From Limnospira fusiformis SAG 85.79 (GTDB lineage Bacteria; Cyanobacteriota; Cyanobacteriia; Cyanobacteriales; Microcoleaceae), in contig NZ_CP051185.1 in assembly GCF_012516315.1 (NCBI RefSeq), forward strand, positions 4,655,363 to 4,719,362: a stretch of 64,000 nt of DNA, given 5' to 3'. Below the pieces are notes generated by a model that was not told the origin of the DNA, did no database searches, and saw only the letters and a program-made list of their open reading frames with translations. Below, piece by piece: positions 1 to 9,895 of the stretch. The position numbers and the translations under genes were made by a program. Each line of letters opens with the position of its first letter. Within the stretch, counting starts at the first letter, position 1.

Positions 1-1
1 T

Positions 2-274
2 TATGATATACCTCAAACCGGGACAGCTAACCCAGAAACCCAGGAAATTTTAGCGAAAATTGTTCGGAATCTTCAGCACAACTTAAACTTAATCTTCCAA
101 CCTCGTCCTCTGATTCCTTACAGCGAGATTTATGATCATCGGACTGAGGAATATGTGGGTAAGTTTCAGCAGCAGTTAGGATTACCCATAACTAAAACTG
201 CTGATTTGTCACTGCGTAAGCGTTTGGATCGTTGGGCGAGAAATAAGTGGCTGTTAGGATCAGTCAGTTATTAA
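2..274 (+). CDS. C-terminal end of an unidentified protein (cut by window edge)
   Basis: An open frame runs from the window edge to TAA at 272-274 and gives the last 90 residues of a protein. The fragment is basic near its end and shows no motif I recognise. An intrinsic terminator lies about 100 bp downstream, which supports a real 3' end. The function cannot be assigned from this piece, and the start is outside the window. Confidence 0.6.
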   Translation, partial: YDIPQTGTANPETQEILAKIVRNLQHNLNLIFQPRPLIPYSEIYDHRTEEYVGKFQQQLGLPITKTADLSLRKRLDRWARNKWLLGSVSY

Positions 275-373
275 ATATCACCCGATCAGGTCATGCGATC
301 GCATGATGCCCCACTTCCGACCATGTTAGATGATTAAATTAGCAAGAATCCATTATAACCTCAAGTAATTCAC

Positions 374-402
374 AAGCTGCCTTGGTTTGGGCAGCTTTTT
401 TT
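374..402 (+). terminator. Intrinsic terminator
   Basis: An 8-bp perfect stem (AAGCTGCC at 374-381 pairing with GGCAGCTT at 390-397) closes an 8-nt loop and runs into a T tract ending at 402. It is placed to terminate the partial gene that ends at 274. Confidence 0.8.
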
Positions 403-450
403 GGGGATTCCATTATCCCCACCCTCTCCCAGATGGAATTTAACCAACCT

Positions 451-1416
451 TTATTCATGATCAACAATGCCATAGGTATCTCGAATTAGATAGAGAGGTC
501 TTCTTTTGACTTCCGCATAAATTCTGCCTAAGTATTCGCCAATTACGCCTAAACTAATAAGTTGGACTCCTCCCATAAATAGAATGGCTACCATTAAGGA
601 AGCGTAACCGGGAACATCAATGCCAAAAATCAAAGTTCTGATGATTAAAAATAGGGCGTAAAGAAAAGCCGCCAATGAGATAAATAATCCCATGTAACTC
701 CAGACTTTTAGGGGGAGGGCGCTAAAAGAGGTAATCCCTTCGATCGCCAAATTCCACAATTGCCAATAGTTCCATTTTGTCCGACCTTTATATCTCGGTA
801 AGCGGTCATATTCTAGGGCGGTTTGTTTAAACCCTACCCACGCAAATAAACCTTTCATAAATCGATGAGTTTCGGGGATTTGTTTTAAGGCTGCCACTAC
901 CTGACGATCCATCAGTCGAAAATCTCCAGTATCTTGGGGAATGCGAACCGGAGTCATCTTTTGCATAATTCGATAAAAACCATTGGCGGTTATCTGTTTA
1001 AGCCAGGTTTCTCCCTGTCGCGATCGCCTTTTGGCGTAAACTACATCATAACCTTCTCGCCACTTTTCCAGCATTTCTACAATTAATTCCGGTGGGTCCT
1101 GTAGGTCAGCATCAATAGGAATGACCGCTTCACCTTTAGCATGATCTAAACCCGCCGTTAAAGCGATTTCTTTGCCAAAATTCCTTGACAGGTTAATCAC
1201 TTTAATGTTATGATTGGAATGGTGATGTTTAATGAGTTTGGCGAGAGTATCATCCTGACTGCCATCATTAACACAGATAATTTCATAGGTAATCTGCAAA
1301 GGTTCAATCACAGCCAGCAACCTAGATAATAAGTAATCGAGGTTAGGTTCTTCGTTGTAGCAGGGAGCGATAATTGAGAGTTGAACTGTGGTGGGTTTTG
1401 CTGATGGTGGCAACAC
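451..1416 (-). CDS. Family 2 glycosyltransferase, GtrB/dolichyl-phosphate mannose synthase type, membrane bound
   Basis: The 321-aa protein has an N-terminal GT-A domain of the DPM1/GtrB type: a nucleotide-sugar binding start (SIIAPCYNEE), a metal-binding DADLQDPPELI motif near residue 100 and a DTGDFRLMDR motif near 165. Two hydrophobic segments follow at about 240-265 and 275-300, then a basic tail. This matches the family that transfers a sugar from a nucleotide donor to a polyprenyl phosphate on the inner membrane face. The apparent start is GTG at 1416, and no better ATG precedes the catalytic domain. The acceptor and sugar cannot be told from sequence. It stands alone, convergent with the gene ending at 274. 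Confidence 0.85.
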   Translation of the reverse strand: MLPPSAKPTTVQLSIIAPCYNEEPNLDYLLSRLLAVIEPLQITYEIICVNDGSQDDTLAKLIKHHHSNHNIKVINLSRNFGKEIALTAGLDHAKGEAVIPIDADLQDPPELIVEMLEKWREGYDVVYAKRRSRQGETWLKQITANGFYRIMQKMTPVRIPQDTGDFRLMDRQVVAALKQIPETHRFMKGLFAWVGFKQTALEYDRLPRYKGRTKWNYWQLWNLAIEGITSFSALPLKVWSYMGLFISLAAFLYALFLIIRTLIFGIDVPGYASLMVAILFMGGVQLISLGVIGEYLGRIYAEVKRRPLYLIRDTYGIVDHE

Positions 1417-1809
1417 GGTAAAAATAAATTGATATTAACTAAAATTGTATTAATTAAGTGGTGCGTCAGGGTATAATTATCCGGTAGTAGATTGATCTAG
1501 TCGGGTTCTGACGCTACGGGAAAGCTGTAATTTTTCGGGGTAATGGCGACTACAGCTTGTTCACCAGTCGCTTAATACATTGCCCTCACCCTAAATCCCT
1601 CTCCCTCTCTGGGAGAGGGACTTTGAGATGTGATCAGATGATTTCTGAACAGGCTGTAACTGGGTTAGTGGTTACGAGGAGGAGGGGGACAGTCCAAGGA
1701 CCGACGGGGTGATCAAATGTGAAAATAAGATTAGATATTAGACCAATGGGGTAAATTGGGGACATACTAGAGAGCGGAGGGAAAGAGCGATCGCATAAAA
1801 TACCACCGC
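1417..1809. other. Intergenic region between divergent GT2 and cimA genes
   Basis: This stretch holds no convincing gene. It contains a GGTGCGTCAG motif near 1463, the same core as the inverted repeat at 16741-16803, and a hairpin repeat at 1582-1626. The promoters of both flanking genes must lie here, but I could not fix a convincing -35/-10 pair. Confidence 0.5.
1582..1626. repeat. C/G-rich palindromic intergenic repeat (CCCTCTCCC/GGGAGAGGG hairpin)
   Basis: CCCTCTCCC at 1597-1605 pairs with GGGAGAGGG at 1611-1619 across a 5-nt loop, preceded by a CCCTCACCCTAAAT lead. Related hairpins occur at 14245-14283 and 52537-52590, and a partial one near 419-430, so this is a dispersed short intergenic repeat rather than a gene-specific signal. 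Confidence 0.65.
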
Positions 1810-3471
1810 ATGGTTGAAAACAGCACCAACTACCAAAGACAGACTATGAGTAAGCAACTTTGGATTTATGATACAACCCTACGAGACGGAGCCCAGCGCG
1901 AAGGACTCTCTCTCTCCCTAGAAGATAAACTCCAGATAGCGCGGAAACTAGACCAACTAGGTATTCCGTTTATTGAAGGTGGTTGGCCAGGTGCTAACCC
2001 GAAAGATGTGCAATTGTTTTGGCGACTGAAGGAAGAACCCCTCAGCCAAGCGGAAATAGTGGCTTTTTGTTCGACCCGCCGCCCCCATACCAAAGCAGCA
2101 GAAGATCCTAGCCTCAAACCGATTTTATCAGCCGGAACCATCTGGATTACTACCTTTGGCAAATCTTGGGATCTCCACGTTACGGAAAGCCTCAAAACCA
2201 GCCTAGAGGAAAACCTGGCAATGATCCAAGATACAATCGAGTTTTTCCGCAGCCAAGGGAGGCGGGTAATTTATGATGCTGAACATTGGTTTGATGGCTA
2301 TAAAAACAACCCAGAATATGCCCTAGAAACCCTAAAAGCGGCTGTAGCCGGGGGGGCAGAATGGTTAGTGCTATGTGATACTAATGGTGGTACACTGCCC
2401 CACGAGGTAACAGCGATCGCCAAAACCGTAGTTACAGCCCTAGCCAATTGGGGTGAAACCTCAGTACAGGTAGGCATTCACACCCACAACGACTCAGGAA
2501 CCGCCGTTGCTAATGCTTTAGCAGCAGTCATGGAAGGCGCTACCATGATTCAAGGGACCATTAACGGTTATGGGGAACGGTGCGGCAATGCCGATTTGTG
2601 TACTTTGATACCTAATTTACAGTTAAAATTAGGCTATTCTTGCATCGCCAATGAACAATTAAGTAAACTGTCGGAGTCTAGTAGATTTATTAGTGAGGTG
2701 GTGAATCTAGCTCCAGATGACCATGCCCCGTTTGTGGGATTATCAGCTTTTGCCCATAAGGGGGGGATTCATGTTTCGGCAGTGGAACGCAACCCGTTAA
2801 CCTACGAACATATCGCCCCGGAAGAGGTGGGAAATAAACGGCGAATCGTGATTTCTGACCAGTCGGGATTAAGCAATGTTTTGGCGAAAGCGCGGAACTA
2901 TGGTATTAACCTAGAACGGGATAATCCAACCAGTAGGCAACTTTTGCAACAGTTGAAAGAATTGGAAAATCAAGGTTATCAATTTGAGGCGGCGGAGGCG
3001 AGTTTTGAGTTATTGATGCGGTCAGCTTTGGGGACTCGGAAACAGTGGTTTGAAATTCGCGGTTTTCAAGTGCATTGTGACAAGTCAAGTATGGCGACCT
3101 GTAACTCCCTAGCTACGGTTAAGGTAATTGTAAGCGATCGCGAACTTTTAGAAGTAGCCGAAGGTAACGGACCCGTCTCCGCCTTAGACGCAGCCTTGCG
3201 GAAAGCCCTGCAAAATTTCTACCCAGAAATAGCCGAATTTCAACTGCGCGATTATAAAGTGCGGATTTTAGATGGTAAAGCCGGAACTTCTGCCAAAACT
3301 CGTGTATTGGTAGAGTCTAGTAATGGTCATCAGCGTTGGACTACCGTAGGAGTCTCTACTAACATCCTAGACGCATCCTATCAAGCCGTCGTAGAAGGTT
3401 TAGAATATGGCTTAATGTTGCAACAGCAAACCCCATCCAATTCAGTTATATTAGCGGAATCCTCACTGTAA
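1810..3471 (+). CDS. cimA: Citramalate synthase (isopropylmalate/homocitrate synthase family)
   Basis: The 553-aa protein is a DRE-TIM metallolyase. It has the catalytic start YDTTLRDGAQREG at about residues 20-32, the metal-binding HTHNDSGTAVAN motif near 226-237, a GNADLCTL segment and a C-terminal LeuA-type allosteric domain from about 430. Length and motifs fit the long CimA type, which condenses pyruvate and acetyl-CoA to (R)-citramalate and feeds isoleucine synthesis. The ilvB gene follows 152 bp downstream in the same direction and acts in the same pathway. The ATG at 1846 (residue 13), just before the conserved region, is an equally likely start; neither start has a strong ribosome binding site. 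Confidence 0.9.
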   Translation: MVENSTNYQRQTMSKQLWIYDTTLRDGAQREGLSLSLEDKLQIARKLDQLGIPFIEGGWPGANPKDVQLFWRLKEEPLSQAEIVAFCSTRRPHTKAAEDPSLKPILSAGTIWITTFGKSWDLHVTESLKTSLEENLAMIQDTIEFFRSQGRRVIYDAEHWFDGYKNNPEYALETLKAAVAGGAEWLVLCDTNGGTLPHEVTAIAKTVVTALANWGETSVQVGIHTHNDSGTAVANALAAVMEGATMIQGTINGYGERCGNADLCTLIPNLQLKLGYSCIANEQLSKLSESSRFISEVVNLAPDDHAPFVGLSAFAHKGGIHVSAVERNPLTYEHIAPEEVGNKRRIVISDQSGLSNVLAKARNYGINLERDNPTSRQLLQQLKELENQGYQFEAAEASFELLMRSALGTRKQWFEIRGFQVHCDKSSMATCNSLATVKVIVSDRELLEVAEGNGPVSALDAALRKALQNFYPEIAEFQLRDYKVRILDGKAGTSAKTRVLVESSNGHQRWTTVGVSTNILDASYQAVVEGLEYGLMLQQQTPSNSVILAESSL

Positions 3472-3623
3472 AATAGCAGTGATAATCAGCTAGGGATGGC
3501 ATTATTGGCATAGCATAAAATGGCAATAATGGCAAGAGTATTAATCAGAAATTGTCACAAATATAAAAAATTGATGACAATTGCTCAGGTAATCCCAACC
3601 ATAATTTATCCTAGGCATCAGAG

Positions 3624-5369
3624 ATGGAGAATGTTATGCAGGACCAAAAACAAGCCGTAAAAAGAGTAACAGGAGCCTTTGCCCTGATTGATAGCCTGCG
3701 CCGCCACGGTGTGCAGCATATTTTTGGCTATCCAGGAGGTTCAAACTTACCCATTTACGACGAAATATATAGAGCCGAACAAGCCGGGGAAATCAAACAT
3801 TATCTGGTGCGGCACGAACAAGGAGCGGCCCACGCTGCCGATGGATATGCCCGGAGTACCGGAAAGGTGGGGGTATGTCTAGCCACTTCTGGACCGGGAG
3901 CCACCAATTTAGTGACAGGTCTAGCCACTGCTTATCTCGATTCTGTCCCGGTGTTAGCCATTACCGGACAAGTCCCCCGCAGCGCCTTGGGAACAGATGC
4001 GTTTCAGGAAATTGATATTTTTGGGATTACCCTACCCATTGTTAAACATTCCTATCTAGTCCGCGAACCTTCGGAATTACCGAGAATTGTGGCTGAGGCA
4101 TTTCACCTAGCCAGTAGTGGCAGACCGGGACCTGTGTTAATTGACATTCCCAAAGATGTGGGTAATGCTCAAATTGATTATATTCCGGTAGAACCAGGGT
4201 CAGTGCGACGGGTGGGATATCGTCCCACGGTGCGGGGAAATCCTCGACAAATTAATCAGGCTTTACAGTTGATTTCCGAAGCTACTAAACCCCTCCTATA
4301 TGTGGGGGGAGGTGCAATTATGGCGGGGGCTCATGCTGAAATCGCCGAATTGTCGGAACGCTTCCAAATACCAGTTACTAGCACTTTGATGGGAAAAGGT
4401 GCTTTTGATGAAAATCACCCCCTATCTCTGGGAATGCTGGGAATGCACGGAACCGCCTATGCTAATTTTGCGGTGAGTGAATGTGATTTGCTGATCGCGG
4501 TGGGGGTTCGCTTTGATGACCGGGTGGCGGGTACTGGAGATCAATTCGCCCATAGCGCTAAGGTGATTCATATTGATATTGACCCGGCGGAAGTGGGCAA
4601 AAATCGCACTACTGATGTTCCTATTGTGGGAGATGTGCGACAGGTTTTGGGGGATATGCTACAACGTAGCTATCAGTTGGGAACGGAAATTAAGCCGGAA
4701 CAAACCCAGGAATGGCACTCGCACCTTAATCAATTGCGTAACCAATACCCCCTGACGGTTCCTCACCCGGAAGATGGTATCTCTCCTCAAGAGGTGATTG
4801 TGGAACTTAGCCATCAATGTCCTGATGCTTTCTATACTACTGATGTGGGTCAGCATCAAATGTGGGCGGCGCAATTCGTCAAAAATGGCCCCCGACGTTG
4901 GATGACTAGCGGCGGTTTAGGGACTATGGGTTACGGTTTACCTGCTGCTGTGGGGGTTAAGGTGGCTCATCCTCATGATACGGTTATCTGTATTAGCGGT
5001 GATGGTAGTTTCCAAATGAATATGCAAGAATTGGGAACTATTGCTCAGTATGGTATTGGGGTTAAGGTGATTATTCTCAATAATGGCTGGTTGGGAATGG
5101 TGCGCCAGTGGCAACATATGTTTTATAATGACCGCTATGAGGCTACTAACCTGGAAGATGGAACCCCAGAATTTGCCCGGTTAGCTGATGTTTATGGCAT
5201 TGAGGCTATGACAGTCCGCCAACGGGAAGATTTACCAAAGGCGATCGCTAAAGCTCTATCTCACAAGGGTCCGATGATCCTAGATGTTCGGGTTACCCGT
5301 GATGAGGACTGTTACCCGATGGTAGCCCCCGGTCACGATAACAGCGACATGATGGGTTTATCCAGTTAG
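3624..5369 (+). CDS. ilvB: Acetolactate synthase large subunit
   Basis: The 581-aa ThDP enzyme shows the N-terminal pyrimidine-binding domain with the catalytic glutamate in [16 protein letters not shown], the FAD/central domain, and the C-terminal ThDP/Mg motif [14 protein letters not shown] with [12 protein letters not shown]. It condenses two pyruvates, or pyruvate and 2-oxobutyrate, in valine/leucine/isoleucine synthesis and normally works with a small regulatory subunit (IlvH), which is not in this window. ATG 3636 has a better placed GGAGA than ATG 3624 and may be the true start. With the upstream cimA it forms a branched-chain amino acid locus. Confidence 0.95.
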   Translation: MENVMQDQKQAVKRVTGAFALIDSLRRHGVQHIFGYPGGSNLPIYDEIYRAEQAGEIKHYLVRHEQGAAHAADGYARSTGKVGVCLATSGPGATNLVTGLATAYLDSVPVLAITGQVPRSALGTDAFQEIDIFGITLPIVKHSYLVREPSELPRIVAEAFHLASSGRPGPVLIDIPKDVGNAQIDYIPVEPGSVRRVGYRPTVRGNPRQINQALQLISEATKPLLYVGGGAIMAGAHAEIAELSERFQIPVTSTLMGKGAFDENHPLSLGMLGMHGTAYANFAVSECDLLIAVGVRFDDRVAGTGDQFAHSAKVIHIDIDPAEVGKNRTTDVPIVGDVRQVLGDMLQRSYQLGTEIKPEQTQEWHSHLNQLRNQYPLTVPHPEDGISPQEVIVELSHQCPDAFYTTDVGQHQMWAAQFVKNGPRRWMTSGGLGTMGYGLPAAVGVKVAHPHDTVICISGDGSFQMNMQELGTIAQYGIGVKVIILNNGWLGMVRQWQHMFYNDRYEATNLEDGTPEFARLADVYGIEAMTVRQREDLPKAIAKALSHKGPMILDVRVTRDEDCYPMVAPGHDNSDMMGLSS

Positions 5370-5384
5370 TTGCTCTAACCCCTC

Positions 5385-5412
5385 ACCCCCCCTTAGTGCT
5401 TTATGGGGGGGT
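5385..5412 (+). terminator. Possible terminator hairpin after ilvB
   Basis: ACCCCCCC at 5385-5392 pairs perfectly with GGGGGGGT at 5405-5412 around a 12-nt loop, 15 bp after the ilvB stop. The following T tract is short, so termination is likely but not certain. Confidence 0.5.
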
Positions 5413-5565
5413 ATTCTGTCTGAGAGCAAATCTTACATTAACCTTAAAAAACGCCATATTGATTTACAAAAATTCGCAAAAATTAATAATGTTTTGTTTG
5501 ATTAACTAGGTGTAAAATTGGTGACAAAATATCCTAAATTAAAAGGTAGTTCACTCTCAATCCCT

Positions 5566-5642
5566 AACCGGAAGTATCTATCCTAATATGAGCCGGAGAC
5601 TAAGGGAAACTGAGAGCAGCAAAGTCCCACGGTATCCCGGTT
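5566..5642 (+). promoter_or_regulatory. Possible structured leader upstream of the EF-G-like gene
   Basis: In the 383-bp gap before the EF-G paralogue, AACCGG (5566-5571) and CCGGTT (5637-5642) can pair to enclose a 65-nt, G/A-rich segment. I match it to no riboswitch class that I know. It might be a small RNA or a leader, or a chance pairing. Confidence 0.25.
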
Positions 5643-5714
5643 GTGAATTGTTGAAAAAATATTAAGTTTCCGAGAGATGATTTCTCGTTCAAAAAATCAC
5701 AATTGCCACCGTGT

Positions 5715-5746
5715 TATAATGATTGATTTATCCGGTTTCAGGAGAG
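5715..5746 (+). promoter_or_regulatory. -10 box and Shine-Dalgarno of the EF-G-like gene
   Basis: A perfect TATAAT lies at 5715-5720 and AGGAGAG at 5740-5746, six bases before ATG 5753. The Shine-Dalgarno fixes ATG 5753 as the start instead of the upstream in-frame TTG at 5723. No good -35 hexamer was identified. Confidence 0.6.
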
Positions 5747-5752
5747 CGTCAG

Positions 5753-7837
5753 ATGACAAATAATGTTGCATCAGAAAATCGTAATGTCGCGATTGTCGGC
5801 CCCTATTTGAGTGGCAAAACAGCGCTGCTAGAAAGTCTGCTGTTTGCGACGGGAACGATTACCCGTAAAGGTACGGCTAAAGAAGGCAATCGGATCGGGG
5901 ATAGCGTAGCTGAGGCTCGCGATCGCAATATGAGTGTAGAAATCAATGCCGCTTATACTGAATATGGCGGCATTAACTTTACCTTCCTCGACTGTCCAGG
6001 TTCGGTAGAATTTGCCCAAGAAACCTATAACGCCCTGATGGGTGCAGGATTAGCAATAGTGGTTTGTGAACCGGAACCATTACGCATCCTCACCCTATCC
6101 CCGTTATTCAAATTTTTGGATGATTGGGAAATTCCCCATATTGTGTTCATTAATAAAATGGATCGGGCTTTCTCTGATGAAGAAGGCTGCACCCTCAACT
6201 TTTTAGAGTTATTAAATGCCCTGAAAACTGTATCGAGTCGCCCCATAGTTCCCCAAGAATATCCGATCGCCAAAGGTTCAGAATTAATTGGTTTTATCGA
6301 TTTGGTCACAGAACAAGCCTATAACTACCATCCTGGTGCCGCCTCAGATCCGGTTCCCATGCCGGAAGAACTAAAAGACCTGGAACACGCCGCCCGCCAG
6401 GAGATGTTAGAACAATTATCTAACTTTGATGATCACCTTTTGGAAGAACTTCTCGAAGAAATTGAACCGCCCACGGAGGAAATTGTCAAAGACCTAAAAA
6501 TGGAATTGGGCGCGGATTTGATTGTTCCCGTATTTTTCGGAGCGGCTGAATTAGAATATGGAGTGCGATCGCTTCTTGATGCCCTAGTCCGAGAAGCCCC
6601 AGAACCCAGCTTAACCGCCGAACGTCGGGGACTCAAAGGAACCAGCGATATCCCGATCGCCCAAGTCCTGAAAACCTTTTACACCCCCCAAGGTGGTAAA
6701 CTCTCCCTAGTGCGAGTCTGGCAGGGAGAACTTACCGAGGGCATTGTTCTTAATGGTATACGCGCAGCCGGAATGTACCGTCTGCTGGGACAACAAACCC
6801 AGGGCGTGCAAGTTGCCAAAACCGGGGAAATTGTCGCCTTGGCGCGTATGGAAGGCATCAAAACCGGGGATACTTTGACCGCTCAACCCGATCGCCTCAA
6901 AGCACCGTTACCGAAAGCCCAGGTTTTGCCACCAGTATTGGCATTTGCGATCGCCCCAGAAAATCGCAAAGATGAAGTAAAACTCAGCGCCGCCCTCACC
7001 AAAATGATCGAGGAAGATCCCTCTCTAACTTGGGAACAAAACACCGACACTCACCAGGTTATCCTCTGGGGACAGGGAGAAATTCACCTAAAAGTAACCC
7101 TCGATCGCCTACGCCGCAAGTACAACTTACCCATAGTTACCTCGCCGCCTCAAATTCCCTATAAAGAAACGATCCGTTCTAATACCAACTCCCACGGGCG
7201 CTACAAACACCAAAGCGGCGGACATGGACAATTTGGTGATGTTTATTTAGATATTACCCCCTTACCTCGCGGTGAAGGTTTTAACTTTAGTGAAACCATT
7301 GTCGGCGGCGCGGTGCCAAAACAATACATTCCCGGCGTGGAAATGGGCGTGCGAGAATACCTCCAACAAGGTCCCCTAGGGTTCCCCGTCGTTGATGTTT
7401 CTGTCACCCTGACTAATGGTTCCTATCACTCTGTGGATAGTTCCGAACAGGCTTTTAAACAAGCCGCCAGGCTGGCTATGCAAACGGGTATGGCTAAATG
7501 TAACCCCACTTTGCTTGAACCTATTGTTACGGTGGAAGTATGCGCCCCTAATGACTTTACCTCTCAACTGTTCCAATTGATTACTACTCGCCGTGGTCAA
7601 ATTTTGGGCTATGAACCTGTGGCTGACTGGAAAGGTTGGGATCAGGTGTCGGCTTATTTACCACAGGCGGAAATGCAAGATCTGATTGTAGAATTGCGAT
7701 CGCTAACTATGGGGGTCGGTTACTTTAACTGGAAATTTGACCATTTACAGGAAGTCCCCGAACAACTAGCCCAAAGAGTTTTAGCTACTGTTGCTGATGA
7801 TAGCAATGGCGGCGGAAATAGCAAATCCAAAAATTAA
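5753..7837 (+). CDS. Elongation factor G-like GTPase (EF-G paralogue)
   Basis: The 694-aa protein has the EF-G/TetM layout: G domain, beta-barrel domain II, and domains III-V. The P loop reads GPYLSGKTAL, G3 is DCPG without the usual histidine of DTPGH, and G4 is NKMD. The domain IV region keeps SGGHGQFGDVYLDI. It is therefore a divergent paralogue rather than the main translocase, similar to the EF-G-like proteins many cyanobacteria carry beside fusA. It may act on ribosomes under special conditions, but its role is not known from sequence. It is a single-gene unit followed by a clear terminator. Confidence 0.85.
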   Translation: MTNNVASENRNVAIVGPYLSGKTALLESLLFATGTITRKGTAKEGNRIGDSVAEARDRNMSVEINAAYTEYGGINFTFLDCPGSVEFAQETYNALMGAGLAIVVCEPEPLRILTLSPLFKFLDDWEIPHIVFINKMDRAFSDEEGCTLNFLELLNALKTVSSRPIVPQEYPIAKGSELIGFIDLVTEQAYNYHPGAASDPVPMPEELKDLEHAARQEMLEQLSNFDDHLLEELLEEIEPPTEEIVKDLKMELGADLIVPVFFGAAELEYGVRSLLDALVREAPEPSLTAERRGLKGTSDIPIAQVLKTFYTPQGGKLSLVRVWQGELTEGIVLNGIRAAGMYRLLGQQTQGVQVAKTGEIVALARMEGIKTGDTLTAQPDRLKAPLPKAQVLPPVLAFAIAPENRKDEVKLSAALTKMIEEDPSLTWEQNTDTHQVILWGQGEIHLKVTLDRLRRKYNLPIVTSPPQIPYKETIRSNTNSHGRYKHQSGGHGQFGDVYLDITPLPRGEGFNFSETIVGGAVPKQYIPGVEMGVREYLQQGPLGFPVVDVSVTLTNGSYHSVDSSEQAFKQAARLAMQTGMAKCNPTLLEPIVTVEVCAPNDFTSQLFQLITTRRGQILGYEPVADWKGWDQVSAYLPQAEMQDLIVELRSLTMGVGYFNWKFDHLQEVPEQLAQRVLATVADDSNGGGNSKSKN

Positions 7838-7867
7838 CTCATTGTAGCCCCCAGCCTTTAACCCAAG

Positions 7868-7892
7868 GGACGATCTACTGATCGTCCTTTTT
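7868..7892 (+). terminator. Intrinsic terminator after the EF-G-like gene
   Basis: A perfect 8-bp stem (GGACGATC 7868-7875 with GATCGTCC 7880-7887) with a 4-nt loop is followed by TTTTT, 31 bp after the stop codon. Confidence 0.9.
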
Positions 7893-7996
7893 CGCAGGTC
7901 TAGGGTTATTCACTCCCCTATACCTGACACCTGTTCTAATTGGCTGTATGATCAAACGTTACCTTTGTGAACAGCCACCTTACCATATCTTCACCC

Positions 7997-9796
7997 ATGG
8001 AAGTTTTTCTTACTCTGTCTATAGTTGTTCTCGCCCTGATTAGTTTTATAGTTGAATGGCTACCGGTAGATTTAACGGCGATCGCTGTTACAGTTTTATT
8101 AATGTTCCTGGGTTTAGTCACTCCCGAACAGGGAATTTCTGGCTTTGGCAATTCAGCCACCATTACCGTTATGGCTATGTTTATCCTCAGCGCCGGAATT
8201 ACCCGCACCGGAGTCATTCAAATTATACGCGATCGACTAATTAAATGGGGAGGAAACGGCATCAATCAACAGCTTTTTGTGATGGTTGGCTTAGTCGCAC
8301 CCATTTCAGCCTTTATTAATAATACCGCCGTTATCGCTATTTTTCTACCCATCATCGAAGATTGGTGTAAACAGCAAAAAAACTCACCCTCTCAATTCCT
8401 GATTCCTCTTTCTTACGCTTCAATTCTAGGGGGAATGATTACCGTAATTGGCACATCAACTAATATCCTCGCTGGTGGCATCTCTGAACAATTAGGTTAT
8501 GAGAACTTTCATATTTTCCAATTTACCAGTGTCGGATTATTAACCTTTATCATTGGTTTATTATACATTTCCTTCGTTGCCCCCAAACTTCTACCCAAAC
8601 GAGAATCACGCATGAATAGTGGCATCGATAACAGCTATGATTTGCAGGAATATCTCAGCGAAGTAGTCGTCACTAATACATCCAGCTTAGTCGGACAAAC
8701 CCTCCGCCAAAGTGAAATTCAACGCAAATTTGACCTAGACGTATTAGAGTTAGTTCGCAACAAAATTCACCTCCCCCAACCCGTAGCCGATAAAGTCTTA
8801 AAACCCGGAGATATTCTGATTATTCGTAGCACCCGTGAAGATTTACTCAAAATTAAAAACGAAAGAGGTTTAGATCTTTTACCTGATGTCAAATTTAGGG
8901 AACAATCCCTAGAAACAGTCCTGAGTTCTGGAGAAGAAAAAATCGCCGAAGTCTTGATTTTATCCAACTCCCGTCTAATTGGTACTACCCTCAAAGATTT
9001 ACGCTTTAGACAGCGGTATAATGTCACCGTATTAGCCATACGTCGCGGTGCCGAATTAGTCCAAGGACGCTTAGGAAAAATCAAACTCAGATTTGGTGAC
9101 TTATTATTAGTCCAAGGCCCAAAACAGAGTTTTATTGGTTTACAAACCACTAGGGAACTGTTAGTCTTAGAAGAGAGAGAGCTCGAAAACTTACGCACCG
9201 ATAAAGCTGCGATCGCCATTGGCATTACTTTAGGCGTAATTGCACTAGCAGCCTTTAACATAGTTCCCATTTTAGTTAGTGCTTTAGCCGGAGTGATTTT
9301 GATGGTCGCCACTGGATGTCTAAAACCCGGTGAAATGTATGGTGCTGTTCGTTGGGATGTAATTTTTCTATTAGCCGGATTAATTCCCCTAGGAATTGCT
9401 ATGGAAAATTCCGGCGCAACTGAATGGCTGGCTAATAATTTAGTGTCTGTCGGGGGTCATCTTTCCGGGTATTGGGTGTTAACATTTTTCTTTATCATCA
9501 CAGTTTTATTAACAGAAATTCTCTCCAATAATGCCACCGTAGTACTCATGATTCCCATTGCTGTCCGAGTAGCTGAAACCCTGCAATTAAATCCCTATGC
9601 CTTTATGTTTGCAGTCACTCTCGCCGCTTCCTGTAGCTTTATGACCCCCATTGGCTACCAAACTAATACCATGGTTTATAGTCCCGGAGGTTATAAATTC
9701 TCCGACTTTACACGAGTTGGCTTTCTTCTCACCCTCTTAATGACCATTGCTGTTCCTTCATTGGTCATCCTATTTTACGGTCTTTACCCTAGCTGA
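7997..9796 (+). CDS. SLC13/DASS-type anion permease with two internal RCK_C domains
   Basis: About 599 aa. Hydrophobic helices at both ends flank a cytosolic region (about residues 205-390) that holds two TrkA-C/RCK_C-like modules. The paired hairpin motifs of the family are visible: NNTAVIAIFLPI with GTSTNILAGG in the first half, and SNNATVVLMIPIAV with PIGYQTNTMVY in the second. Such proteins take up sulfate, dicarboxylates or related anions with sodium; the substrate is not readable here. ATG 7997 is placed just before the first helix; an in-frame GTG at 7967 would add ten residues. The gene stands alone, with the next gene on the other strand. Confidence 0.85.
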   Translation: MEVFLTLSIVVLALISFIVEWLPVDLTAIAVTVLLMFLGLVTPEQGISGFGNSATITVMAMFILSAGITRTGVIQIIRDRLIKWGGNGINQQLFVMVGLVAPISAFINNTAVIAIFLPIIEDWCKQQKNSPSQFLIPLSYASILGGMITVIGTSTNILAGGISEQLGYENFHIFQFTSVGLLTFIIGLLYISFVAPKLLPKRESRMNSGIDNSYDLQEYLSEVVVTNTSSLVGQTLRQSEIQRKFDLDVLELVRNKIHLPQPVADKVLKPGDILIIRSTREDLLKIKNERGLDLLPDVKFREQSLETVLSSGEEKIAEVLILSNSRLIGTTLKDLRFRQRYNVTVLAIRRGAELVQGRLGKIKLRFGDLLLVQGPKQSFIGLQTTRELLVLEERELENLRTDKAAIAIGITLGVIALAAFNIVPILVSALAGVILMVATGCLKPGEMYGAVRWDVIFLLAGLIPLGIAMENSGATEWLANNLVSVGGHLSGYWVLTFFFIITVLLTEILSNNATVVLMIPIAVRVAETLQLNPYAFMFAVTLAASCSFMTPIGYQTNTMVYSPGGYKFSDFTRVGFLLTLLMTIAVPSLVILFYGLYPS

Positions 9797-9895
9797 TAAT
9801 CCCTCAAATTAGGAAACATCAAACCCAAAAATTTGGCAGATGAAAACCGCCCAGAATCACCCGATTTGAGCAGATTAAAATGGCTCATGGTAGGT

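Noticed and set aside
8767..9312. 181-aa minus-strand ORF
   Set aside because: Antisense to the RCK region of the SLC13 permease, basic and without motifs.
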